Shown here: one piece after another, positions 19,856 to 32,218 of the stretch
Position numbering within the stretch: the first letter of the stretch is position 1
How the letters are laid out: every line of letters begins with the position of its first letter
From: Globodera rostochiensis
Taxonomy: Eukaryota; Nematoda; Chromadorea; Rhabditida; Heteroderidae
Length of the DNA: 64,000 nucleotides
NCBI GenBank assembly: GCA_018350325.1
Contig: JAEVLN010000004.1
Coordinates: 2,356,001-2,420,000, forward strand
Reading direction: 5' to 3'
The notes under the pieces: model-generated
The model's database searches: none
What the model was told of the DNA's origin: nothing
Seen by the model: the letters and a program-made list of their open reading frames with translations, nothing else
Translations under genes and position numbers: made by a program

Positions 19856-21694
19856 TTAATTAAGCTGTTGAGCCGATGCTTCAAGTTCCGGCGTCAAATA
19901 GGCAATCGGCTGACGATTTCGCTGAAGCGAAGCCTTAAAGTAGGAACATATAAAATCTTTAACACGCCGAACTATAAATGGTTGTGAGATCCCACCGTTG
20001 TCGTTGAATCCCAATCAAAATATATCAGCGCCGACGGGGCAAGTCCGTAGTCGAGCAATGTGTTCTCTTCCTCGTGCAGTTGCTGCTGTTGGTTGTTGGC
20101 CACCGTGCCAGAAACAGCCAGTGTGAATGTGCCGTGCTGGATCGAAAGGTTCCGTGCTACAAACTCGCGGACCGCCGCAAATTTTTCGTACACATTGAAA
20201 ATCCCCTGGAAAAGGGCGGACCGTAACAAACCAAAAAATTACAAAATCCAGAGAATTCCCCCCCCCCCCTACTTGCCTGGAGCAAAAAATTGTTGGGGAA
20301 CCGGACACGGATGTAGCAGTATTTGTACGGGTTGCTGCCCAACTCCTTCCGCGTGTGATCAACCTCGCGCATTTGCTTCGTCCGCAATGTCATCATCTGT
20401 TCCAATTCGTCTGTCCGCCGCTGTTGCTCGCGTTTAATCTCTTCAACCGTGCGCTTAAAGAAGTCGCGAGGAATGTCCGGTTTCGGCAACTGGTGCCTAG
20501 GATCAATGACGAACACCTGTGCAGAAATCGTTTCAATTTAAAATTTCGGTCCTTGACGACAAACGAACATGCGGGTCTCTGAACACTCGAATAACAATTT
20601 CTCGACCCTCCTGAAGTGCCGTTAACGACTCGCGAAGTGCAGCCCTTTCTTTGTCCGATGGCGATGACATCACCAGGTAGTATTCTGATGAGTCTCCCCG
20701 CTCGCCTTCGCGAATTTCTTCTTGAAACCTAATCGCTTTCAGAAACTCAACAGCCCCCTTCACCGGCAACACCTTCTCCTGAAAACAACAAATAATGTTT
20801 TGATATGAATATTTTATTTGATAAATTATTTAGAGGAAGGACACTTACCGCAAACACTTTGTTGCTCTGCCTGATCTGCAAGAATTTGGCCTCCCCAGGA
20901 TTATCGATGATGTTCTGCACATACTTCCGAATGATGTCAACCGCTGCTGTGCGCTGCTCGTCCCGGTTGAACGTGTAGATGAACCAAATGGAGGTGCTCA
21001 CCGGCTCCTCCATCATGTGCTGGTACAGCGCATCTTCAATTGCGCGCAGCATCTGCAATGCAACAAAATTAGTTTTACTTCACAAACTTTAATTTCTGGA
21101 TTTTTCTAATCACTAATTTATTACACCTGCGACTTGGGCAGCGCCACGTCTTCGTCAAAAATCTCGCAAGTGAACAGCACCGTTGACGCGTGGTCCGTTT
21201 CCTCAGCCGGACTTTGCCTTTGGTCGCCTGCGCTCAGAGTGCCCATTTGTTGGGCTAATCGCTCCTCCTCCAACTCTTTTTTAACCTTTAACAATTCAGA
21301 AAAATCGATTTAATCCGATTTTGCAATAATACCTGCATTTTGACCATCTTCTGCATTGGAGTCAGTCCGGCGTACGGATCCTTGGGGCCCTGAACACGCT
21401 TCTCAGCAGCTGCGGCAATCACTTCGGAGTCCGACCGACGCGCTTGCGCCTTAAAAAGAGGGATTGTGGTATAAAATCCGCAAGATTTGAGGAAGCCGCA
21501 ATTCGCTAACCCAGCAAAAATAAGTCTCCAGCGTGGGCGCTAAACATTACCTGTGGTTGTTGCGGACCAACTGCAGCACGCGACGGGCTTGGCTGGGTCG
21601 CTTGCGCTGGACCGCCCAGTCGTTGGCCACCGCCCAGCTGTTTAAATTTGCTGTTCAATTTCTTCTTCTGGATGAATTCCTTGAGTTTGTTCAT
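19856..21694 (-). CDS. ubxn-6: UBXN6 (UBXD1) p97/CDC-48 cofactor
   Basis: The start at 21694 opens MNKLKEFIQKKKLNSKFKQL, the family's basic N terminus that binds p97. Later exons carry DPYAGLTPMQKMVKMQVKKE, then LFTCEIFDEDVALPKSQ. The PUB-like block reads STSIWFIYTFNRDEQR and RQSNKVFAEKVLPVKGAVEFL. A linker LPKPDIPRDFFKRTVEEIKRE leads to the UBX domain (KYCYIRVRFPNNFLLQ, GIFNVYEKFAAVREFV, LLDYGLAPSALIYFDWD). Human UBXN6 has the same blocks in the same order. The protein tunes CDC-48 in ER-associated degradation and endolysosomal sorting. The UBX domain is split by an intron with a perfect GC donor (CAG/GCAAGT, intron 20206-20276). The start lies 188 bp downstream of the eIF1A stop on the same strand. 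Confidence 0.94.
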
Positions 21695-21882
21695 TTGTTA
21701 CACACTAAAATCATTTAAAAACCAACGGCTGCTTAAATTTTCATTCTGTCAATATTTTGTGATAGCAAAAGTACCAACACACACACAACGACCAAAAATT
21801 AGAAAAAGAACAAACAAAAAACAAGATTAAATTTTGTCAATTGAAAGGGAACGGTTTTCCGACAGAAATATGAACAAATTAA

Positions 21883-22805
21883 TCAATCATCATCTTCCTC
21901 CTCCTCATCCGAATTCTCGCTACTGCTCTCGCTCAGGGAGAAGTTGCGGTCTTGGGCCGCCACCTCGTCCTCATCGTACCGATCACCGGAGTCAGCTGAA
22001 CATTTAATTAATTTAAGATGAAGCAATTTTGTTGTTTTTACTCCAAACTCGAAGAATAAAAACTAAATCCATTTCTTTTTTGTTCATTTCAGTTTGTGAG
22101 AAATTTGCACAAACAAACTTACCAAATTCCACCTCCCCCTCATTTTGCTCTTCGCCCTCATTCAGCTTGGTGCTCTCTGGCAATTGGCCGGAATTTTTCA
22201 GGATTCGAGCCTCGTCCGGAGTGTATTTTAAAATAACATCGGCCTGAAATAAACTATTTATTGAGGATTGAGTAGAAATTCCGATTTCCAGAATTTTTTG
22301 TTTTGTTTTCTTGGCTAAGAAAATGTATAAATTAACGATATACAAAGTCTATTATAACTGTAAAACCCGCCTTGTCATCCTGGTACCCGCGTAAGCCTAT
22401 CAAGATGATGTCACCAGAATTAATCCACACTTTCTTACGCAACTTCCCACGAATGTGGCACAAACGTACTTTGCCGTCAAAGCAAAAAGCCGTCAAGCGA
22501 CCATTACCCAGCATCTTGGTTACTTGTGCGTAGGCTGAAACAAATAACGCAATATATTAAAGGTTAGGAGTCATGAATCAAATTGAATCTCTTTTAAAAA
22601 ATCTAAATTGAAAAAACATTTTTTTAAACAAGTGAGTATACATCGCGAGTAATATCAAAAATCACTCTCCCCCGCACTCCTTAAAAAAAGAAAAATTCAA
22701 ACCTTGATCGTCGCCGTCCTTTTCGATAAGTTCCCGTTTCATCACATCGTTTTCGTTCTTTCCTCGACGACGGTTTTTGCCGCCTTTCCCTTTATTCTTC
22801 GGCAT
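21883..22805 (-). CDS. EIF1A: eIF1A translation initiation factor
   Basis: The start at 22805 opens [20 protein letters not shown], the classic basic N-terminal tail. The OB-fold follows: [40 protein letters not shown] and [15 protein letters not shown]. Then come [16 protein letters not shown] and a Glu-rich tail ending SDEEEEDDD. eIF1A binds the 40S A-site and helps scanning and start-codon selection. Exons are about 22703-22805, 22366-22536, 22122-22243 and 21883-21996. The stop at 21883 is 188 bp upstream of the UBXN6 start codon on the same strand. Confidence 0.95.
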
Positions 22806-23569
22806 TTTTAAATTTTATGTTAATCTATATTTACATATAAATGCCAAAGAATACAAATTTTAAAAAAAAGTCGGCGGTGCCGCCCGTCATTTTGTCATAG
22901 ACCCGGATTAAGGACCTGGTTTAGGAAGTGCCTGGACGTCCTGGACCAAAACCAAGGGTTGCTGAAGCATTTGCCAAACCACCAAAAGGTCACAAACAAC
23001 TAGACGAAACGCCAAAATTTACACTATTTTTTCAAACTACGACCCAGGTTCAAATCCCTTTCAAACATACGAATTTTTTGTGAGTTATCAGTCAAATAAC
23101 ATTGCGTAAATTGCTATACCCACCCAAACCAGATAAAGTTGATAGCAATCGAGGGTTCTTATTTGTTAGCTCCTTGCTCTGCCCAAACTTTTCATTTTTC
23201 ATTCATTTAGGCTAAAATCAGCTTGAATTAGGATTAAAAAATTTAAAAAGGTTAGAAGAACGCCAATCTTGCCCCAAGCAATTAGTACAAGGGTCTTCTC
23301 TGCACAGTGGCGTTGACCCATAGTGCCCTCAATAAAATTCCAAAAAAAAGTCTTGTCCCAAGCAACAGAAATTTGTACATTTGCAAATTACAACATTGGT
23401 AAGTGATCGATGATGCATTCTGCACTCCCACTATGCAGTCAGATCCTCCCTTTCATCATTCATTCTCTTTTACTTATTGTTTTTTGCAGTCCAATTGACT
23501 AAGCACAGTTCTTTTTGAGTAAGTCACACATACGTATGAAGCTTGAAATTTCAGAGTGATTTTTTTAAA
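22806..23569. promoter_or_regulatory. Head-to-head region, eIF1A and TPR
   Basis: 764 bp between divergent start codons, AT-rich. No open frame of note. A GGTTCAAATCC at about 23047 resembles a Pol III B box but has no matching T-arm stem. Promoter status is inferred from orientation only. Confidence 0.4.
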
Positions 23570-26500
23570 ATGGAAAACATCGAACCGCTTCCAAGCAGTA
23601 CACAACAACAAACTGATGTTGATACGTTAGGCGGCCGCCCTCTTCAACCTGCAATGGAAACCGCGGATTCATCAGTTGGCGAGCAGTTAAAGAGCATTGA
23701 TGAGCAGAAACGAATTGCACAACTTGGTTGCTATTTAATGATTTTGTATTTTATTTTTTGTTGATTTTAGAACACGAAATTTTTACTGTCTGCAAACAGT
23801 TGGACGAGAAAAGCGAGAAATTCAAAGATGTCCAGGACCAAAATGCGTTGTTGAAGGACCGGCTTGGAACACTTGGTACTTATTCTGTTTAATATTACTT
23901 TTTAATCGTTAGAAAATTTAAGAGCAAGAGAAGTTGGATGCAGCTCGCTTCACCGAGTCGCTGGTTAAGAGTCGTGACAGCTTGATTCAGGAAAAGGTTT
24001 GGCCTGGCGTTTTGTGAAACAAACCTTGCCGGTTCCCTTAATAAGTTGGAAGTCTGGCTTCAGAGCTCGAAATGAAAACATCTATTTGGATGCCAACATT
24101 TTAAGAAGGGGGGGGGGAAGGAGTGCAAACCTGTTTATCAGTCTTTGGGGCTTAATGAAAGTCCCTTTTGAAGACGGAACTTCAAAATGATCGCCTCTGC
24201 CTCGAGAAACGGAAAGACGAGCTCGAATTGCAAGTGTCCAAGTTGACCAACGAGAAGCGGCGCCATTTAGGTTAACCAAACGGATTCATATTAAATCGCG
24301 CTTATTGATGCTCGTGAAATAAAATTTGTTCTTTTTTATTAAAGATGACATTGACCAGCTGCGCAATAAGAGTGACCAGCTTTTCGGGGAAAGGACGGAG
24401 CTTCAGACTCAAATCGATGACTTTCAGAGTGAGAAAGCGCTGATTGCGGTTTGTTTGTTTTGTTTTTTTTTGGTTTAAATCGGACAAATTTAGTATGACA
24501 AAGAGCAGTGGAGTCGCGAGAAAGAGATTCTGTTGATGAGTAAGCAGTGGTACATGAACGAGATAACGGACAGGGAGCAGAAGATCAACGAGCTGCGCAT
24601 TCAATTGGTTTTTTTTTTATTACTCGGCTTTTTCTTTCTTTCTGAATTGCGGTTTTAGATCAAAGAACAATCCGAAATGCAAAGGGAATTGTCACTGTTC
24701 GATGAACGTACCACCGAACTGACGGCGAAAGCCGAACAATTGCAGGAGAATTTGTTGGAGCGAGAGGATGAGTTGAACACCGTACGTGACCAGTTCAAAA
24801 AGGTAGTTGACTTTTAAATTTTATACTCCGTTCTGAATCAAATTAATTTAGGATAAAAGTTGAAAGATATTTTGGAACATAAATAAAACCAGTGTTAATA
24901 TAAAGGCAATGATTCTTTTTTGTAAAGTCTCTGAATGACCAAACAGTCCGGGTGAACGAGTTGGAGGCTGAGTTGCGCGCTCGTGAGCGTTTGGCCAATG
25001 TTTATAAAGCGAACAACGAAGCAGCAAGCGCTGAAATTGCGGAACTCACCGAACATGAACTTCGACTTCAAATGCAACTCAAAGACGCTGAACAGAGTAA
25101 AAAAAAAAGAATATCACTCCCTGTCTTTAAACATTTGTTTAGTTGTACAAACCCTCAACAACGAAGTGGAGAAAAATGCAGCAGAGCATAAGAAGGTCGT
25201 CGAAGAGAAAAGTTTGTTATTTTTTGTTTAAATAAGTCTTAATCCGTTAAACATAACATGCCAAAATTCAGATGCTGAAATCAAACGTCTGTCGGACGAA
25301 GTGGCAAAATCCACTGAACTGCTCAATGCCGGCTTTAGATGTATTGTTCATAATTTTTATAAAAATTCGAACAAAGCATTAAGACTATGTTTTAAATTTT
25401 TAGTGAATCGCGCTGATGAAGAACTGATACAACTTTCACCAGCTGCTGCTGTGGCGAGCAGTTTGCTGAAGAGCGGGATGTCATTAACTTCAATTTATGC
25501 GGAGCATTGTCGCGTGGTAGGCGAGCTGGAAAAGAGGAACGACGAGTTCAAGCAGCTCGAGCGTTATGTGACAGAACTGATCGAGGCGAGTTTGTGGTCA
25601 TCCCCAACTTGTGTAACGCCTAATGAGACATCACTCTTTTCCCGAAATACGTTGTTTTATTTCCATTTAATTTGCAGGAATTGGATTCGAAGGCGCCGCG
25701 CTTCCAAGAACAGCGGAGGGCTTACGAGCAAATCTGCGAGCGCAACGAATGTCTCCGTCTGCAGAACGACTTGCTCAGCAAGGAACGGCAAAAGCTACAG
25801 ACGAGCGCCGACTCGCTGAACCGAGAATTGATCTTCACAAAGCGCGAATTGGAGCGATACCAACGAGAACATCACTTACTCACCATTCAAGTCTGTTTCA
25901 TGCTTGCAGTAAATTGACACTCAACTGACCTCCTATACATATTCGGAAATTTTTTTTCTTCTTAATAACACGTACTACTAAATCCAGGTCCAACGTTTGC
26001 TGTACATTATTGAGAAGGGGCCGGAGGCATTGGAGCACAATGGGATGAACGCCGAAAACGCGTCCGATGAATATCTCTTTTCCAATATTCGTGAATTGCA
26101 TGCCAAAAATATTGAATTGGCGGAAGAGTTGGAACGGTTGCACGAAGGCCAGGACAAAATCATCGCGAACTATCACAATTCAGAGTAAAATAAAGACGTT
26201 ATTCGTTTATTAATTGGTCAACTTTTTGTTTTTTTTAGAATTGACTCGCTGAAGCAAGCTTTCCAGCAGACTCAGGTAAATTTTTTTTACTTTTTTTTGG
26301 CTTTAAAATGTTCTAAAATAAATTGTTATTTTTGTAAATTTCAATGTTTTTATTGATTAACTGTTCAGGAGGAATTGAGGCTGTTACGCGAGAACTACGC
26401 CAAGAAGGAATTACTTATTCGTGAGCTGAGCGAGCAACGTGAGCAGTATCGTCAACTGTACGAACAGCAGAATGTCATCACGCCGTCAACTGTCACTGTC

Positions 26501-29500
26501 GGCGGAGGTTCAAACGCCTCATCAGCCGCTTCCATCGATGTGCCGCAACAGCAAATGCAAAAACGGCGCGAGAGTCTTGATAATTTGCAAAGTGAACTTC
26601 ACATGTGGCGGTCGAAAGCGGAACGATTGCAGGAAACGCTGGCCTATGTGAACGAAGACCGGCAGACGAATGAAAAGTCGGCTGTTCTTTTTGCCTAAGT
26701 TTTGAAAATACCTCAATATAGGACTCTTAATGAGCGGATTGATCAGCATTTGGAGCAAATTTCGGCCATGCGAACAACGATTGGGAAGCTGGAAAGTGAT
26801 CTGGAGTTCCAGAACAAGAACCAACAATTGCTTGCCAAGCAAATCGACTCGTACACGTTGGATCTGAAGCGCAGCAATGACGCATTGGGTGATACAAAAC
26901 GCCAATTGGAAACGCTGCAATTCAAATACGACACTTTGACAAACCAAATTTTGGAGAAACAACAAGAACTGTCGACTTTGAAGTAAGTTAATGCGAGTTA
27001 ATTCTTATACATTTTGTTTGAGTGGTGTTTTAAATGTTTGTTCACACTGTACATTTTTAAAATTTCTACGAGATTTCGCTCGATAATTATTATTCAGGAT
27101 ATAATAAAAACGTTTTTAGGGTGCAAAACTACTCACTGAACGAACAACATTTGCTCATTCAAAGTCGTGAACAGCAGTCCAAAAAGGAATTGGAGGTTTT
27201 GCGGGCTGCTCGCTACAACAACGAGCGGATGACGCTTACGCTCCAAGAAGTTGAGGCGGTGCTGAAGCGAGTAGAGGCCGAGAAGTCATACGCTTCGGAA
27301 AGGTGTTTTTTTGTTGCTTTGCGACTCTTTTTGTCGTTTTGTGATTAAAGAAATTTGAATTCAAATTATCGAAAATGACGCACTCATCACACACTTTTCC
27401 ATTCAGTCAGCTTCAGTCCGCTCTGCTTGAACGGGACAATTTGCGTCAACTGGTGGACAACCTTCATGATCAAAATGCCCAGTTGGTGAACGGGCTTAAG
27501 GTTGGTTTGAGTACAAAAGTTACTTACCAATGAAATTTGGTTTAAAAAAAATATGTTGTTTTATGTGGTGGGCGGATTGATCCTTGCTTTCAGGCTAATC
27601 TCAGCCAGGCGTGCAGCGATCGCGACAAAGCGCTCGCTGAAGTCAAATCTCTGCAGAGCAACATCAACGCATTGGACAACGTTTATCAACGGCTGAAAAG
27701 TGACCATGAGAAGTTGCGCGAAGAAATGGAGCAGATCCAGTCGACGGACACCAATGTGGAGGCGTGCAAGAAGGAAATACAGGTGGGTGGCATGCTTGAA
27801 TGGACGCAACAGAAATTTATTTCCGGGGAACTTAGTTGGTTTTTAAAAATAAACAAATTTTTGCAGAAATTACGAAACACGGTCGCCTACCAGGAGAAGC
27901 AGATTGCGGAGTGGGATCAGAAGTGTGAAGATTTGAACCAGACCATTGAACGCAAAGATAAGCAGATGGAGGATATTTGTCGACTTGGTGCGGACATGGA
28001 GAACAGCATTGAGGTGAAAGCAAATCAATTTGAAAAAGGGAAAATGAATATGTTGTGATAACTTGACCAATGATGAGGATATCCTTGCTATGTGAGGCCG
28101 TCACATTTTAAACTTTTTGTTTTGTGAAAGCCAAATGAAAGTGAAATGGCATCTGAGGTCTAAACAGGGGCTAATCTAATATTGATTTTTCCACGGGTTT
28201 TAACGTGTTGTTGATTTTTAACAGTACGGCACAATCGAGCGACAACGAATGCAAGCTGTGCGGGAACAACTCGAGAAAGACCTCTCAACAAGGTTGACAA
28301 TGGCATATTCAAGTAGTTTTTGTGGATGTATTTGAATATTTAATTTTTTTGTAATATTTTTGCACAAATATTCACGTTCAGTACCAAAACTATCGAAGAA
28401 TTGCGCAACGAGCTCGCCGGAAAAGAGATGGAGTTATTGAATCAGGCAAAGTCGTTGAGCGAAGTGGTCAACAAAATGGAAGACCAACGTTCCAAATACG
28501 AGCAAGAACACATGGCATTGGAGAAGAGTCGGCATGAGGCACAACTCAAAGTTGCACAGTTTCAGGCCGAAATCGAAAATCTTCGACAGGAGCTTGAACT
28601 GGTTGGTTGCGAGCCCATTTTTCGAATCAGGGCAATAATTTTGTTTAAACAACAGAAAACAGCGAAATGTGCTGAACTTTCTGAGACAAATCTCCGCCTG
28701 ATAACCGATTTGGCGCGCGAAATTGGCAAAACTGAGGAATTTGAGCGAAAAATTGGCGATTCAAACAACGAACTCAGTGTGGAGCGCGAAAAACACCAAC
28801 AATCTTTGGTATTTTTCTTATTTTTTTTCTTTTTTAATTCCTTTACCGTTAAGCAAATGTTGGAGCAGGAAAAATTGCGTTTGAATGACGAAATCAAGGA
28901 CTTCATCACGAGGGATGAAGATCATGTGCAGAAACAGAGTTTGTATTTGGACGAAATTCAGAAGGTTTTTTGTTGTTGCATTTAATTTTAAAAATCCAAA
29001 TGCTTCTTTAGCTTGTCCAACAAAATTCGTTCATGGAACGACTCAATCAAACCATTGCCTCTCCGGCATCGAGCACGAGCCTCAATGCATCCTTTAATGC
29101 GGGTACACCCAATACTTCGTGAGTTGAACAATGAAATATCATTGACAGTTTTTCATTTTAAAAAACAATTTTGAAATCTAGTTTCGGAATTGAAGAACAT
29201 TTTTGTCGGAATTGCAATTTTTTAACCTTGTTACGCTTACCTTTGAAATTGAACATTTGTTTTTTGAATATTATTATTTTTAATTTTAGGCGTTTGTCAC
29301 TCGCAAACACGTCCCAGCAACAACAGCAGAGCGATCGAATGAATGTGATCATTGGCTACATGCGTACCGAGAAGCAAAAAGAGACCGAGTTGAGGATGAA
29401 CGCCGAGTTGGAATTGCAACGTATCAGGACCCAGACGGGCATTGACCAGCATAAAATTGCGCACATGGAGACTGAAGTGGCAATGTTGCGGACCGAAGCG

Positions 29501-31576
29501 GAGGCAAATATAAATTTTCGTAATATTTAACATTTTAAAAAATATTTAGACGGGTGCAAGAGTTGCTGTTGAGAAGGCTCAACTACTGGCTCAACTGAAT
29601 GTACTCCGCGAGGTCCAATCGCGTTACCAACAGTTGAAAAAGACATCGGACGAAGTAAACCAACGCTATGCTGTGCTGGAAGAGCGCAAGCGCGAGTTGG
29701 AGCAAACACAGCTCATGGCACAGGCGGACAAGCGCAATTTGGAGGCACAACTTGACGCGGCAACAAAGGTAAAAAGGGTGGGGGAGGGAAGTAATGCGCA
29801 AATTAGTTGATAAAACTTGAAATAAATGATTTTTGAATAAATAAAATTGTTGAAATGGACTATTGGTTATTGCAAAAATTTAGGAACTCAACTCTCGAAC
29901 GCAAGAGAACAAAAACCTTTTGGAGCGTTACAATAAAGCAATGGCAATTGCGTCCAAATACTCGCCCGAGTTGGTCAACACCTTGCAGTATGTTTTATTT
30001 ATTTTTTGCACCGAACCCGGCACATTAAAATCCGAAATTTGGTGCCGAAAAAAATTCAATAATTCTGTAACGTGATATTTATTTCATAAAAAGGTTTTTT
30101 CAGAGGCGATAATGAAAAGCTTCGAAGTTTGGTTGCACAGCGGGAAAAGGAGGTTGAGCTGCTGAACAAGGAGGGCGAACGGCTCGGAGACGAAGTGAAG
30201 AATTTAAAGTACGTCGACTAAATATACTGTTTAGATATTGCCAGGTCCGTTTCGGTGTTTTTTTTGGTCCTCCTCGGATCACTACTCCGACTATTCCCCC
30301 CTTCAGCAATTAATTAATCAATTTCAGTGCCCAACTCACCGAACTTAAAACGAAAGGAGAGAAATTGTCCTCCGAATTGTCTGCCGTCAAAGGATTTGCA
30401 CGCAAATTCCGGGACGAGCGTAACAAGCTCGAGCAGGAGAAGAGAGAGCTAGAGGTATTTTTGTGGAAATGAGAATTCTTTTTCCAAATCAATTGTATAT
30501 AAATTGCAGGCTGATCTGAAAGGGAAGAACGAAGAATTGGTCCGACTTCGCCAATTGTCTTCGTCACTCGAGGCCGCCGCATCGGCTGAGCCTTTGGCTG
30601 CAGTTGAGCCGCGTTCGCCCGTGTCGTCGACAGCTGGAGGCATTGTCCCCGGGGCAATCGCCGCTGGTGCACTTTCTGCCATACGTGCGGCAGCGGTGGT
30701 CGGCGACGGAACAACGGAGAGTCTGCGACGGCGGTTGGAGCAGGCGACAAAGGAGAAACAGGTGGGATAGGGGAAAGTCTCAATTATATACTGTTTTGGT
30801 GGAATTTTAGGAACTCGTAGACAAGGTGAAGAAGCTGGAAGAGGACAACAAAAATTTGCAGAGGGAGTTGGACGAGGCGAATGAGAAGGTGACTCGGATG
30901 GACATGGTGGAGAAGCTGTTGAAGGCGACTCAGAAGAAAATCACGGACTTTGCCTCCGATGTCAACCGTTTGCGAGCGGAGAATGAGCAGTTGAAACAGC
31001 GAGTGGTCGAACTGGAAGAGGAAGGGCAAAGGTTGCAGCAATTTGAAGATAATGAACAGTTGAAGAAACAGTTGGCCGAATTGGAGGAGGATGCACAGTT
31101 GATGGAAGACAACATGGAACAACACATTGGAGTGGAAGAAGGACAACCGGAGATGCCGATGCCAAATCCGCCAATGACTCCGGAGCCTGACCAGATGTCT
31201 CCCGAGAGTTTTGGGCTGAAATTGGACAATCTGGAAGACGATCAGGATGTTGTTGTTGAAGATGAGGAGGGAGAGGAGGAATACGGGGATGAAGAGGAAG
31301 AATATGATGAGGACGAAGAGGAGGAGGAAGCGGAAGAGGAAGTTCTGAACGAAGAGGAGGAGTTGAGCCATGATTTGGGATCGGGGGAGCCACCGCTAAA
31401 GCAGCGACGGATGCACGGTAACGCATCGCAGGATGAAGCTGCTGGTGACTCGGCGAAAAAGGTGTGAAATTCTTATATTTATCTTTTATTGTGTTTTTTC
31501 AAATTTTTAGGACGATTCCGGAGGAGCAGATGGTGGGGAGGACGACGACGACGATGATGAAATCCAGCTGCTTTGA
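23570..31576 (+). CDS. npp-21: Nucleoporin TPR / Mlp1-type nuclear basket coiled-coil protein
   Basis: The start at 23570 opens MENIEPLPSSTQQQTD. About 30 short exons encode an almost continuous coiled coil with heptad-rich Glu/Leu/Lys/Gln sequence. The TPR-family region is recognisable near 25680-26190: ELIFTKRELERYQREH, VQRLLYIIEKGPEALEHN, and SNIRELHAKNIELAEELERL, matching the RNIEELQQQN segment of TPR. Near the end come GFARKFRDERNKLEQEKREL (30393-30452), a short Ala/Ser-rich break, more coiled coil, and an acidic tail (DDQDVVVEDEEGEEEYGDEE) with a basic PPLKQRRMHG patch. The protein ends DDDDEIQLL. TPR anchors at the nuclear pore basket and serves in mRNA export and spindle checkpoint function. 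Individual exon edges were not all resolved. The protein appears shorter than the roughly 2,000-residue C. elegans orthologue. Confidence 0.82.
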
Positions 31577-32218
31577 ACTCATTTTAATGCTTGATCTTCA
31601 ATGCTGATCTTTCTGAGTATTTATGCATCTCCAACACTTTCGTTATTCCTCTACCGCACTTATGTTGGCGCTTTTTTCCTTTCCATTTAGTTGTCAGGTT
31701 TTATAGTATGGTTGGTTATATGTACCTTTATTTTTGTTTTCACTTGAATTTGTTTCATTTCGACAATAAATGCGCGTATTTCTTAGCCTACTGCGCAGAG
31801 CTGAGCAACGCACCTTTTTTTGTTAAAAATACTAAAAGCAGTTCAAAACGGATTCTGGACTTGGGTCCGGCATGCCGGAACAACTTGGCAAAAAATCTGT
31901 TATATGCGGTGGCGAATTAAAAAATTTAGAATTTTTCATGGAATTTATTAAGAAAATGGTGCAATTTTCTGTCATCTGCTCATTTTTAGGAAGTTATAAA
32001 TTACTTTGTTAGCTTCTCAAAAATTTCAACTATAATTTTACAGTGCCAAGAATTCGTTTCAGTGGAAAATGAATTAGGAGCTTTTGAAAAAGAAACACGC
32101 AACAAATTTACTCACAGCAAATAGGCAGATAAATGGCAAATACATACAAACGAAGCATAGCAATTACCAATGTTAGGGTCGGAAACAACAGACAGATACA
32201 ACAATATCACTATTATGA
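31577..32218. other. Tail-to-tail 3' region, TPR and REEP5-like
   Basis: Contains an AATAAA at about 31763 suited to TPR. Otherwise AT-rich without a recognised gene. Confidence 0.4.

Noticed and set aside
23040..23060. GGTTCAAATCC, a B-box-like tRNA signal
   Set aside because: The flanking bases do not form the 5-bp T stem and no A box or cloverleaf could be drawn.
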